Assembly: GCA_965206405.1 (NCBI GenBank)
Contig: CBDBJQ010000006.1
Location: forward strand, 1,860,001-1,924,000
Direction of reading: 5' to 3'
Length of the DNA: 64,000 nucleotides
From: CBDBJQ01 sp965206405
Lineage (GTDB): Bacteria; Pseudomonadota; Alphaproteobacteria; UBA8366
Below the pieces are notes generated by a model. It was not told the DNA's origin. It did not search any database and saw only the letters and a list, made by a program, of their open reading frames with translations. The position numbers were made by a program, and so were the translations under genes. This document shows positions 34,952-42,732 of the stretch, piece by piece. Every line of letters begins with the position of its first letter. Within the stretch, counting starts at the first letter, position 1.

Positions 34952-35887
34952 ATGAGCACACAGCCCTTCGAGGGAGTTCTCGCTCCCGTCCTCACACCCT
35001 TCGACGACAACCTCAAGCCCGACGGCGAGCGCATGCTCGCTCTCTGCCGGCAGCTTATCGAGGAGGGCTGCGACGGTCTTGCCGTGTTCGGCACGACCGG
35101 CGAAGCCAACTCCCAGTCTGGCGAGGAACGGATGGCGCTTCTGGAAACGCTCGTTGAAGGTGGTGTTACGCCCGCAAAACTGATGCCCGGTACCGGCGCC
35201 TGCTCGATCGACGAGGCGGTCCGCCTGAACGCACAGGCTGTGGCACTCGGCTGCGGCGGCGTGCTGATGCTGCCGCCTTTCTTTTATAAGGGCGTCGATG
35301 ATGACGGCCTGTTCAGTTTTTTTTCCGAGGTGATCGAGCGGGTCGGTGATGCCCGTCTCAAGGTCTACCTCTACCATATCCCTCCGCAGACCAGCACGCC
35401 GATCAGCCTCGATCTCATCGAGCGACTCCTCAAGGCGTGGCCGGACACCGTCGTTGGCCTCAAGGACAGCAGCGGCGACTGGAGCAACACAGAAGCCATT
35501 CTGAAGAATTTTCCCGGCTTTGGAACCTTCGCCGGCTCGGAAAGCTTCCTTCTGGATACACTGCGCGGCGGCGGCATCGGCTGCATCACCGCGACCGGAA
35601 ATGTCAACGCGGCCGCAATCCGCAATGTCTTCGCCAACTGGCAGAGGCCGGATGCCGACGCCCTGCAGGACGGTATCACCAGGACCCGCAAGATCATCCA
35701 GTCCCGCCCCATGGTGCCGGCCCTGAAGGCCATCGTCAGCTGCCGTACCGGCGATGCCGGATGGAACACCCTGCGCCCGCCGCTCACAGCCCTGACGCAG
35801 GAGACCCAGCTATCCCTGTTCGCCGACCTCGATGCTGATAAGGGCTTCCCGGCAATGCCGACGACCCTGTCCAACGCCGCCGAATAG
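34952..35887 (+). CDS. Dihydrodipicolinate synthase/N-acetylneuraminate lyase family protein
   Basis: 311 residues from ATG 34952; earlier in-frame codons lie in a low-complexity leader. It is a TIM-barrel Schiff-base lyase: VLTPFDDNLKPD near the start, FGTTGEANSQSGEER, the Tyr region LKVYLYHIPPQ and the Schiff-base Lys in VVGLKDSSGDWSN. Family members condense or cleave pyruvate-containing compounds. True DapA is usually about 290 residues and sits with lysine genes, so a catabolic aldolase is more likely here. It is followed after 34 bases by the flavin oxidase. Confidence 0.85.
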   Translation: MSTQPFEGVLAPVLTPFDDNLKPDGERMLALCRQLIEEGCDGLAVFGTTGEANSQSGEERMALLETLVEGGVTPAKLMPGTGACSIDEAVRLNAQAVALGCGGVLMLPPFFYKGVDDDGLFSFFSEVIERVGDARLKVYLYHIPPQTSTPISLDLIERLLKAWPDTVVGLKDSSGDWSNTEAILKNFPGFGTFAGSESFLLDTLRGGGIGCITATGNVNAAAIRNVFANWQRPDADALQDGITRTRKIIQSRPMVPALKAIVSCRTGDAGWNTLRPPLTALTQETQLSLFADLDADKGFPAMPTTLSNAAE

Positions 35888-35921
35888 AGCCCCGGACAGC
35901 CTGCCGGATAGAGGCTCCGAC

Positions 35922-37391
35922 ATGAACAATGCATCCCCGTCTTCGCCGCCCCCGCCTGCATCGGCAACGAGCGCTGCGGGCCGCATCGAAGCGCTTGGGA
36001 AGATCAAGGCCGCACTCGGCGATTCCGGATGGAGCGAGGATGCACAGATCACGGAGCCCTATCTGAACGACTTTCTCGGCTTCTATCAGGGGCGCTGCGC
36101 TTTGCTCGCACGTCCGGCGACCACAGAGCAGGTTGCCGAGATCATCTCGCTCTGCGCCGGCGCCGGTATCCCGGTCGTTCCCCAGGGCGGCAACACCGGC
36201 CTCTGCGGCGGCGCCACACCACATGAGAGCGGCGAGGAGGTGCTGATCAGCCTGGATCGGATGGATCAGATCCGCACCGTCGATCCCCTGAACTACACGA
36301 TCACCGTCGATGCCGGTTGCATCCTTGCCAACGTCCAGGCTGCCGCCGATGACGCCGACCGCCTGTTCCCGCTTTCGCTTGGCGCCGAGGGCTCATGCCG
36401 GATCGGCGGTAATTTGTCGACCAACGCCGGCGGCGTCAACGTCCTGCGCTACGGCAGTGCCCGGGATCTCGTGCTCGGTCTCGAGGTGGTACTGCCCGAC
36501 GGTCGGGTCTGGGACGGGCTGAGAGGCCTTCGCAAGGACAACACCGGTTACGATCTCAAGCACTTGTTTATTGGCGGCGAGGGAACGCTCGGGATCATCA
36601 CCGGCGCTGTGCTCAAGCTGTTTCCCAAGCCCGAGGATATCCAGACCTGCGTTGCCGCCCTTCCCCGACGCGAGGATATCGTCGAGCTTCTCGCCCGCGC
36701 CCGCAGGACAAGCGGCGATTCGGTCACCAGCTTCGAATATATGCCGCGCCTTCTCATCGACCTCAATCTCCGGCATCTCAACGACGCCATCGATCCGCTA
36801 GACGAAAAACACGAGCACTATGCGCTGATCGAGTTTTCCGGCGCCCTGCGGGAAAAAGGCGGGCTTGGCGGCGCGATGGAGCGGTTTCTGGCGGAAGCTT
36901 TCGAGGATGGCTTGGTTGCCGATGCCACGATCGCCCAGTCCGAGGGCCAGCGCCGGAGCTTCTGGGGAATCCGGGAAGGCGTCGTCGAATCGGGGAAAGC
37001 AGAAGGTGGACGGATTGGCCACGACGTATCGGTGCCGGTCAGCGATGTCCCGGTTTTCCTCTCCCGCACCGAAACCCTGCTCGGAGAGCGCTTCCCGGGC
37101 GCGCGAATCTGCGGTTTTGGGCATGCCGGCGACGGCAATATCCATTACAGCGTCTTCGCGCCCGAAGGCACGGATGGCAAAGCATTCCAGATCAACAAGG
37201 ACGCGGTTAACGCCATCGTTTTCTCCGTTATCGCGGAATGCGGCGGTTCGATCAGCGCCGAGCACGGTATCGGTCGCCTGAAACGCGAACAGCTTCCCCG
37301 ATACAAGACAGAACTCGAACTCGAGATGATGCGCCGCCTGAAACAAGCAATCGACCCGCAATGCATCATGAATCCCGGCAAGGTGGTTTGA
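35922..37391 (+). CDS. FAD-binding oxidoreductase, GlcD/D-2-hydroxyacid dehydrogenase type
   Basis: 489 residues from ATG 35922. The PCMH-type FAD domain is evident (VPQGGNTGLCGGATP, LGAEGSCRIGGNLSTNAGG, LRKDNTGYDLKHLFIGGEGT), as is the FAD-oxidase C-domain (GFGHAGDGNIHYSVF with the metal/active His residues, CGGSISAEHGIGRLKRE). Such enzymes oxidise D-lactate, glycolate or D-2-hydroxyglutarate and pass electrons to a quinone or ETF. The order lyase then 2-hydroxyacid dehydrogenase suggests that the two act in sequence on a 2-oxo/2-hydroxy acid. A run of 13-bp repeats follows 29 bases after the stop. Confidence 0.9.
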   Translation: MNNASPSSPPPPASATSAAGRIEALGKIKAALGDSGWSEDAQITEPYLNDFLGFYQGRCALLARPATTEQVAEIISLCAGAGIPVVPQGGNTGLCGGATPHESGEEVLISLDRMDQIRTVDPLNYTITVDAGCILANVQAAADDADRLFPLSLGAEGSCRIGGNLSTNAGGVNVLRYGSARDLVLGLEVVLPDGRVWDGLRGLRKDNTGYDLKHLFIGGEGTLGIITGAVLKLFPKPEDIQTCVAALPRREDIVELLARARRTSGDSVTSFEYMPRLLIDLNLRHLNDAIDPLDEKHEHYALIEFSGALREKGGLGGAMERFLAEAFEDGLVADATIAQSEGQRRSFWGIREGVVESGKAEGGRIGHDVSVPVSDVPVFLSRTETLLGERFPGARICGFGHAGDGNIHYSVFAPEGTDGKAFQINKDAVNAIVFSVIAECGGSISAEHGIGRLKREQLPRYKTELELEMMRRLKQAIDPQCIMNPGKVV

Positions 37392-37420
37392 CTGTCACCG
37401 ATAGACTGACGTCGAACAGA

Positions 37421-37520
37421 CTGGCTACACGAACTGGCTACACGAACTGGCTACACGAACTGGCTACACGAACTGGCTGCACGAACTGGCTGCACGAACT
37501 AGCTGCACGAACTGGCTGAG
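37421..37520. repeat. Short tandem repeats, 13-bp unit
   Basis: CTGGCTACACGAA is present seven times plus a partial copy. The first four units are identical and the last three carry G for A (CTGGCTGCACGAA). It lies between the flavin oxidase and the acyl-CoA dehydrogenase, ending 45 bases before the latter. No spacers or hairpins are seen. Confidence 0.9.
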
Positions 37521-37565
37521 TGCCCAAATCGGCCGTGAGGCAACGCTGACTTCAAGGATACACCG

Positions 37566-39353
37566 ATGATTCCTTACAACGCTCCCGTCGAAGACATGAA
37601 ATTCCTGTTCAACGACCTCGGCATGCTCGACGAAATCAACACGCTGCCGGGTTGCGAGGACACTGACGGTGCACTCATCCACGCCCTGCTCGGAGAGGCC
37701 GGAAAGCTTGCCACCGAGGTGCTGGCGCCGATAAACACCTCCGGCGATCGCCAGGGTGTGAGCTTCGACAACGGCACCGTGCGTTCCGCCGACGGCTTCA
37801 GAGATGCCTACCAGATCTATGTCGAGGGTGGCTGGAACGCCCTGCCCTTCCAGCCCGAATACGGCGGCCAGGGCGTGCCCTGGTTGATCTCCACCGCGGT
37901 GCAGGAAATGCTCTCCTCGGCGAACCTGTCCTGGTCGCTTTGCCCCCTACTGACAACCGGCGTGATCGAGGCTCTCATCCATCACGGATCGGATGAACAG
38001 CAGGCGCTCTATCTTCCTAAACTGGTCTCCGGCGAATGGTCAGGAACCATGAATCTGACCGAGCCGCATGCCGGCTCCGATCTTGGAGAGATGCGCTGCC
38101 GGGCCGAGCCGGAAGGTGATCATTACAGGATCAAGGGGCAGAAGATCTTCATCACCTGGGGCGAGCACGACATGGCCGACAACATCATTCACATGGTGCT
38201 GGCCCGCCTGCCTGACGCGCCTCCAGGCACAAGGGGCATTTCGCTGTTTCTGATTCCCCGCATCCTGGTCAACCCGGACGGCAGTCTCGGCGAGCACAAC
38301 GACGTGCGCTGCCTCTCCATCGAGCACAAGCTTGGTATCCATGCAAGCCCAACCTGCACCATGGGTTATGGCGAGGATGGAGAGGGTGCGATCGGCTACC
38401 TTGTCGGCACCCCGCATCAGGGTTTGTCCGCGATGTTTACAATGATGAACCTGGCTCGCTTCAGCGTCGGCCTCGAGGGCATCGCGATCGCCGAGCGAGC
38501 CTATCAGCAGGCCCGGAACTACGCCCGCGACCGGGTCCAGGGGACGCTCGATGGCGGCGGCCCGGAAAAGGTTGCCATCATCCATCATCCCGACGTCCGG
38601 CGGATGCTGATGACGATGAAGGCAGGTATCGAGGCGATGCGTGCTCTTGCCTATGATACCGCCGTTCGCTTCGATTTCGCTCAGCGCCATCCCGACGATG
38701 CGGCCCGTCGTGACGCCCAATCCCTGCTCGACCTGATGACGCCGGTGGTGAAGGCCTGGTCGTCGGATTTCGGGGTCGAACTCTCCTCGATCGCAGTCCA
38801 GGTCCATGGCGGCATGGGTTTCATCGAGGAAACCGGCGTCGCCCAGCATATGCGGGACGCCCGCATCACCTCGATCTACGAAGGCACCAATGGAATCCAG
38901 GCGCGCGACCTTGTTGGCCGCAAAATCCTGCGCGACCAGGGCGAAACGGTGAACCTGCAAATCGCCCGGTTCCGGAGCACCGCCGAAGACCTCGCGGGCA
39001 CAGAAGGGTGCGAGAGCATCAAGCACAATCTCGATGCCGGCATCGACGCGCTGGAAAAAGCGACCGCATGGCTGGTCGACACCCGCGCCAACACCCCGGA
39101 TCAGGCTCTTGCCGGCGCCACGCCCTATCTCCGCCTGCTCGGAACGGTTGCCGGCGGTATCATGATGGCCCGGACGGCGGTTGCCGCACAGAAGGCGCTC
39201 GCCACCCCGAACGGCCGCGAGGCGTTTTATCGGGCCAAACTGGAAACCGCCCGCTTCTATGCCTGCAATATTCTGCCCCAAGCCTCCGCGCTCGCCGATG
39301 CCGTGACCGAGGGCGCGGAATCCGTCCTGGCGATACCGGCGGAATCCTTCTGA
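37566..39353 (+). CDS. Acyl-CoA dehydrogenase, long form (DmdC-like)
   Basis: 595 residues, the long-form acyl-CoA dehydrogenase that includes the 3-methylmercaptopropionyl-CoA dehydrogenase (DmdC) group. Landmarks are MIPYNAPVEDMKFLFNDLG at the start, GTMNLTEPHAGSDLGEMRC, KIFITWGEHDMADNIIHMVL and the catalytic Glu in TSIYEGTNGIQARDLVGRKI. A further C-terminal helical domain ends VLAIPAESF. It oxidises acyl-CoA to enoyl-CoA with FAD and ETF. DMSP degradation cannot be claimed without dmdB/dmdD neighbours. An IS630 remnant begins exactly at the stop codon. Confidence 0.88.
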   Translation: MIPYNAPVEDMKFLFNDLGMLDEINTLPGCEDTDGALIHALLGEAGKLATEVLAPINTSGDRQGVSFDNGTVRSADGFRDAYQIYVEGGWNALPFQPEYGGQGVPWLISTAVQEMLSSANLSWSLCPLLTTGVIEALIHHGSDEQQALYLPKLVSGEWSGTMNLTEPHAGSDLGEMRCRAEPEGDHYRIKGQKIFITWGEHDMADNIIHMVLARLPDAPPGTRGISLFLIPRILVNPDGSLGEHNDVRCLSIEHKLGIHASPTCTMGYGEDGEGAIGYLVGTPHQGLSAMFTMMNLARFSVGLEGIAIAERAYQQARNYARDRVQGTLDGGGPEKVAIIHHPDVRRMLMTMKAGIEAMRALAYDTAVRFDFAQRHPDDAARRDAQSLLDLMTPVVKAWSSDFGVELSSIAVQVHGGMGFIEETGVAQHMRDARITSIYEGTNGIQARDLVGRKILRDQGETVNLQIARFRSTAEDLAGTEGCESIKHNLDAGIDALEKATAWLVDTRANTPDQALAGATPYLRLLGTVAGGIMMARTAVAAQKALATPNGREAFYRAKLETARFYACNILPQASALADAVTEGAESVLAIPAESF

Positions 39354-39737
39354 TCCGGCGGGCAAGATCGGCGCGGCGCCAACGCACGACACCATCGCGC
39401 TCACGATCTGGCCCCACCTCAACCCAGGTGGCTAACGGCTCCATCTGATCGAGGGTAAGCCGTGGCTTCACTCCACCACCACCGCGGTTGATGAGGCTCG
39501 CAACACCCTCCTCGTTGTAGCGGTGAACCCAGTCGCGCAACGTCTACCGGTCCATTGCCACGGCTCTCGGCAGCAGTCTTGCGCGACGCGCCTTCAAGGA
39601 CGAACGCTATTGCCGGCAGCCGACGAGAAACGCGGCCATCCTTGACCTGCCCGGCCTGTCTACGCAAATCCTGCGCATTCATATCCTTGCGTGTAATTTT
39701 AACCGCCACATCCATAGCATCATCCTCCCTGTGGCAG
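39354..39737 (-). mobile_element. IS630-family transposase remnant 1 (N-terminal part)
   Basis: On the minus strand: VAVKITRKDMNAQDLRRQAG, KDGRVSRRLPAIAFVLEGAS, RKTAAESRG, then a one-base insertion, MDR, a TAG stop, TLRDWVHRYNEEGVASLINR and WVEVGPDRERDGVVRWRRADLA. This is the helix-turn-helix half of an IS630 transposase; the DDE half is gone. It ends against the acyl-CoA dehydrogenase stop. Remnant 2 (42395-42680) shares the same TAG. Confidence 0.85.
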
Positions 39738-39813
39738 GGCTTGGAGCTACTGCTCAAAGATCAGAAGGGGAAGGACGGGGGACGTGCGGCTGAGCGGAAC
39801 GATATACCCTCAC

Positions 39814-39985
39814 TCATAAGGGCTGATTTTCGTCGAGACATCTGTAGATGGTCGCCGGGTGGACGTTGAAGGTTCTTGTGACGGCCGAGATAGACTGGCC
39901 GTTTTTGATCAGATCTCGGACGACTTCTTTTTGATCTTGTCGCAGCTTTGAGGGGTGACCGAGGGATCGAGAAGCCTGAAAACGC
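39814..39985 (-). pseudogene. Resolvase/invertase C-terminal HTH remnant
   Basis: The minus strand reads FQASRSLGHPSKLRQDQKE, then VVRDLIKNGQSISAVTRTF and NVHPATIYRCLDENQPL before a stop. This is the helix-turn-helix tail of a serine recombinase; the catalytic domain is absent. The adjacent 39738-39813 holds nothing clear. Confidence 0.65.
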
Positions 39986-40281
39986 TCATGAGAAAGGGGT
40001 TTTCTGCACTCAACTCAACTCAACTCAACTCAACTCAACTCAACCCAACTCGACCCCAAGTTGTGTCCGGTCTGCGAGAGCGTTTTGCCGAGACCTATGC
40101 CCGTGTGCGGGAGGTGGCCGAGCATTCCCTGAACGGGCTGGCCGAGGCGTTGCGAGGCGCTGATTTTTCGACGCCTGAGGTCGCGCATGAGCAGGTCAGG
40201 GAGTGGGACAAAGAGGCAGAGCGAAGCATCAAGCAGGAACGCGATATCAGCCGTGAAAGGGATGATGGGTTCAGTTTGTGA
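39955..40281 (+). CDS. Hypothetical protein with pentanucleotide-encoded STQLN repeats
   Basis: A 108-codon open frame. Its start is doubtful because the first third overlaps the resolvase remnant and a CAACT repeat that encodes STQLNSTQLN. The C-terminal 70 residues (RERFAETYARVREVAEH, STPEVAHEQVREWDKEAERS, IKQERDISRERDDGF) are charged and helical and look like a true coding tail, perhaps of a mobilisation protein. No family is recognised. It stops 4 bases before the convergent DUF2442 gene. Confidence 0.4.
   Translation: MTEGSRSLKTLMRKGFSALNSTQLNSTQLNPTRPQVVSGLRERFAETYARVREVAEHSLNGLAEALRGADFSTPEVAHEQVREWDKEAERSIKQERDISRERDDGFSL
40011..40050. repeat. Pentanucleotide repeat (CAACT), 8 units
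   Basis: Six perfect CAACT units, then CAACC and CAACT. It lies inside the open frame 39955-40281, so unit gain or loss would shift the frame. Confidence 0.9.
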
Positions 40282-40284
40282 CCA

Positions 40285-40686
40285 TCACGCCTGCTTGCGC
40301 GGCCTGCCACCCTTGCGGCCATTTTTGCGGGCGGCGGCGGCTTTCGCTGGAGATTTGGTCTGCCCTGCCCGGCGGGCCATATAGGCTTTGGTTCCGAACA
40401 GTCCCGCCAACAAGCCGGGTATGGACAGGTCCACATCGAGGGCTTCCCAATGTAGGCCGTAACCAGCCCCTAGAATTTCAACCGCGGCGAGGTCTTCGTC
40501 CGTTGCTGTCTCCAACCCCTGCGCCATACGGGGTGGAAAGGAAAAGGTGCAGCCATTGGTCAGATCGACGAGGATACGGCTGTTCCGCTTGTCATAGCGC
40601 ACGGCATCCGCGCGCGGCTCGGTCTGCTGCGCGATGTGGCCACGCTCAATGGCGGCATTGATTTCAGAATCTGTCAGTTCAGCCAT
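40285..40686 (-). CDS. DUF2442 domain protein
   Basis: 133 residues from ATG 40686 (MAELTDSEINAAIERGHIAQ). The DUF2442 core is DAVRYDKRNSRILVDLTNGC, FSFPPRMAQGLETATDEDL and ILGAGYGLHWEALDVDLSI, followed by a basic tail (AAAARKNGRKGGRPRKQA) that could bind DNA. The start overlaps the end of the DUF4160 gene by 8 bases. DUF4160-DUF2442 pairs recur in bacterial accessory regions and are considered toxin-antitoxin-like; the basic tail would suit the DNA-binding partner. Confidence 0.85.
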   Translation of the reverse strand: MAELTDSEINAAIERGHIAQQTEPRADAVRYDKRNSRILVDLTNGCTFSFPPRMAQGLETATDEDLAAVEILGAGYGLHWEALDVDLSIPGLLAGLFGTKAYMARRAGQTKSPAKAAAARKNGRKGGRPRKQA

Positions 40687-40918
40687 GGATTTCCCTCCAT
40701 CTGGCAAGAAACGCCTCTTGCTGGTCATGAACAATCTGCACGGCCCGGCGCACATCATTCCCTTTCATATCCTGGGTCCAGACAAGAGCTGGAGCCCCGT
40801 CAGGGCCGATCAGATTGATCTTGACTTGCCCATCACCGAACACATGCACATGGGCCGGCTCATGATCGTCTGTGAAGATGATGACGCGCAGACCATGCGC
40901 TCGGTATATGGTGACCAT
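40679..40918 (-). CDS. DUF4160 domain protein
   Basis: 79 residues of the small DUF4160 family. The conserved core RVIIFTDDHEPAHVHVFGD, with its His-x-His pair, is followed by KINLIGPDGAPALVWTQ and DVRRAVQIVHDQQEAFLARW. It is the first gene of a two-gene unit with DUF2442. The function is not established, and a toxin role is inference from the pairing. Confidence 0.85.
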   Translation of the reverse strand: MVTIYRAHGLRVIIFTDDHEPAHVHVFGDGQVKINLIGPDGAPALVWTQDMKGNDVRRAVQIVHDQQEAFLARWREIHG

Positions 40919-40957
40919 AACCGCATTTAACCTATCGCGATAGGTTTTTCAAGAGGA

Positions 40958-41395
40958 ATGCACTCCGGGCAGCCATTACGAAGGTTTTCGATTTTGCAGA
41001 TCGGTTTGCCCAAAGAGGTGATAAAGGCCCGATATGCTGCCAAAGAAGCCGAGAAGCGGCGTGTCGAGGCAGAAGAGCGCACTTTTGATCAAGCGAAAGA
41101 AGCGGGGCGGGCAGAAGGTCTGAAAATCGGCAGGGCTGCGCTTGAAGAACGCGAAACGGCTGTTTCCAAGCGAGAAAGCCGCGTTGCTGAATGGACAGCC
41201 GAGACGCTGACCGTTCGATAGCAGTTCTTTGAGCGTGGGTTCACAGTTCTCGCAGCAGCGATATGAAAACACTTCAAGCCCGAGGTCATCGAGGAGATTA
41301 CCGCTGCTTACAAAACTGAGCTGGGCAACCTTACCCCAAAGGAGCCGACACCACGTAATCTAGATGACAGCTACAGTTCAGGTTACTCCCCGTGA
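40958..41395 (+). pseudogene. Coiled-coil protein remnant (possibly plasmid mobilisation protein)
   Basis: The first stretch is strongly helical: KEVIKARYAAKEAEKRRVEA, EERTFDQAKEAGRAEGLKIG, then AVSKRESRVAEWTAETLTVR and a stop at 41221. The same frame family resumes after stops with QFFERGFTVLAAAI and KPEVIEEITAAYKTELGNLT up to a stop at 41395. Several lesions make it a pseudogene. The tail style is like relaxase-associated proteins, but that is a weak guess. Confidence 0.45.
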
Positions 41396-41413
41396 CCGGT
41401 TTCTCAGGCCAGT

Positions 41414-41842
41414 TCAGGCGGCAGGCACCCACGGATTGGCGATCTTAACGCCAGTTCCTTCAAAATCGGCGACATTGCGGGTGACGATGGGCATGGCGTG
41501 GATGATCCCTGTGGCGGCGATCAGGGCGTCCCGGTCGCTTCTCGGGTCTGGGACATGCAGAGCGGCACAGCAGAGCGCCACAGGGCCGTCTACAGGCAGC
41601 ACACGCCCCGCGAAGGCCGGAAGCACCCTGTTGGCCATCCAGGTCCTCAGAACGGCCCCCTGAGCGCTGTCATGCCGTTCTGCGAGCCTGACTCCCATTC
41701 CCAGTTCCAGCAACGTGATGGCGGATAGGAAGAGCATTGCGGGGTCTTGTGACGCCGCCCAAGCCACCACGTTAGCGTCAGCCTTTCCGGCCTTCGCCTT
41801 GCGCAGCTCCGAAACCACATTGGTATCGAGGATGAATATCAG
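41414..41842 (-). CDS. vapC: PIN-domain toxin, VapC/FitB type
   Basis: About 142 residues if read from CTG at 41842 (LIFILDTNVVSELRK). The four-acid PIN pattern is present: Asp in LDTNVV, Glu in LLELGMGVR, Asp pair in PRSDRDALIAATG, and TRNVADFEGTGVKIANPW. VapC proteins are RNases that cleave tRNA or rRNA when freed from the antitoxin. No ATG, GTG or TTG lies upstream of the essential first Asp in this frame. The CTG overlaps the antitoxin stop as CTGA, so either a CTG start is used or the N-terminus is damaged. Confidence 0.85.
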   Translation of the reverse strand: MIFILDTNVVSELRKAKAGKADANVVAWAASQDPAMLFLSAITLLELGMGVRLAERHDSAQGAVLRTWMANRVLPAFAGRVLPVDGPVALCCAALHVPDPRSDRDALIAATGIIHAMPIVTRNVADFEGTGVKIANPWVPAA

Positions 41843-42096
41843 CTCAGATCAACGGAGCGCGAGAGCGTATCGACACGGCCCGGCGTGAACTCAATATCCG
41901 CCGCTTCCGAATCGGCCAGTAGGTCCAGAATGCTTTCCTGCCGTCCTGTGAGCCGCTGATAGGCTTCGATGCTCAGCAGCACATGCGCAGGCCGCCCCCG
42001 GTCCGTGATGAACACAGGACCGTCCAGAGCCGCCCGCTTCGCACCGCTGGTGTCATGGTTGAACACCCGGCTACTGATCGTGGTCATTCCCATCAT
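41839..42096 (-). CDS. Phd/YefM-type antitoxin
   Basis: 85 residues: MTTISSRVFNHDTSGAKRAA is the DNA-binding arm of the Phd/YefM fold, then VFITDRGRPAHVLLSIEAYQ, then an acidic toxin-binding tail (LLADSEAADIEFTP). Its stop overlaps the vapC start by four bases. It should neutralise the toxin and repress the operon. A GAGG site precedes the ATG at 42096; an ATG at 42087 is an alternative. Confidence 0.88.
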   Translation of the reverse strand: MMGMTTISSRVFNHDTSGAKRAALDGPVFITDRGRPAHVLLSIEAYQRLTGRQESILDLLADSEAADIEFTPGRVDTLSRSVDLS

Positions 42097-42189
42097 ACAC
42101 CTCTAGGTAAATGATGTAGGTACATAACTACAAATTGCCATGATGTCAATTCCAGTGCTGCCCTGTGGATAACCCTTCGACCCCGTGCG

Positions 42190-42394
42190 CTACTCTGTGA
42201 TCTTCAATGAAGCCAATCGTTTGTACGGGCGGTCGAGTTCCGCCTGAGCAAAATATGCAGATCTCTTCTTGAGGATCTCATTGGCTTGGCACAACTCCTT
42301 ATTCTCGCGCCCCAGATCTTTGATCCGATTCTTCTCCGCCGTCGTCAAACCGCCTCGTTGGCCGCCGTCGCGTTCCGCCTGCTGGCACCAAACA
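42190..42394 (-). mobile_element. IS3-family OrfA remnant (C-terminal part), fused to IS630 remnant 2
   Basis: The minus strand reads RVWCQQAERDGGQRGGLTTA, EKNRIKDLGRENKELCQANE and ILKKRSAYFAQAELDRPYK. This is the leucine-zipper-like C-terminus of an IS3-type OrfA. It is joined in frame to the IS630 helix-turn-helix fragment at about 42395 (KPRLT then RLRVW), giving a 99-codon chimeric frame. Confidence 0.8.
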
Positions 42395-42680
42395 CGCAGG
42401 CGGGTGAGCCGTGGCTTCGCTCCACCACCACCGCGGTTGATGACGCCCAGAACACCCTCCTCGTTGTAGCGGTGAACCCAGTCGCGCAACGTCTACCGGT
42501 CCATGCCACGGCTCTCGGCAGCAGTCTTGCGCGACGCGCCTTCAAGGATCAACGCTATTGCCAGCAGCCGACGAGAAACGCGGCCATCCTTGACTTGCCC
42601 GGCCTGTCTACGCAAATCCTGCGCATTTATATCTTTGCGTGTAATTTTAACCGCCGCACCCATAGCATCATCCTCCCTGT
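42395..42680 (-). mobile_element. IS630-family transposase remnant 2 (N-terminal part)
   Basis: Same sequence as remnant 1 at 39354-39737: AAVKITRKDINAQDLRRQAG, VSRRLLAIALILEGASRK, MDR, TAG stop, then TLRDWVHRYNEEGVLGVINR. The upstream bases CATCATCCTCCCTGTG are shared with remnant 1, after which they diverge. It lies in the same orientation as remnant 1, bracketing 2.7 kb. Confidence 0.85.
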
Positions 42681-42732
42681 GAATGAGCACAGTGATTCAG
42701 ATCAACGCCGATTGTGAAAGAGCAAAAGCGAG

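Noticed and set aside
37566..39353. Acyl-CoA dehydrogenase as evidence for DMSP demethylation
   Set aside because: The long-form family also includes general fatty acid enzymes, and no dmdA, dmdB or dmdD gene is nearby.
33720..40050. Short tandem repeats as a possible CRISPR
   Set aside because: Units are 5, 11 and 13 bp without spacers, and no cas gene is present in the window.
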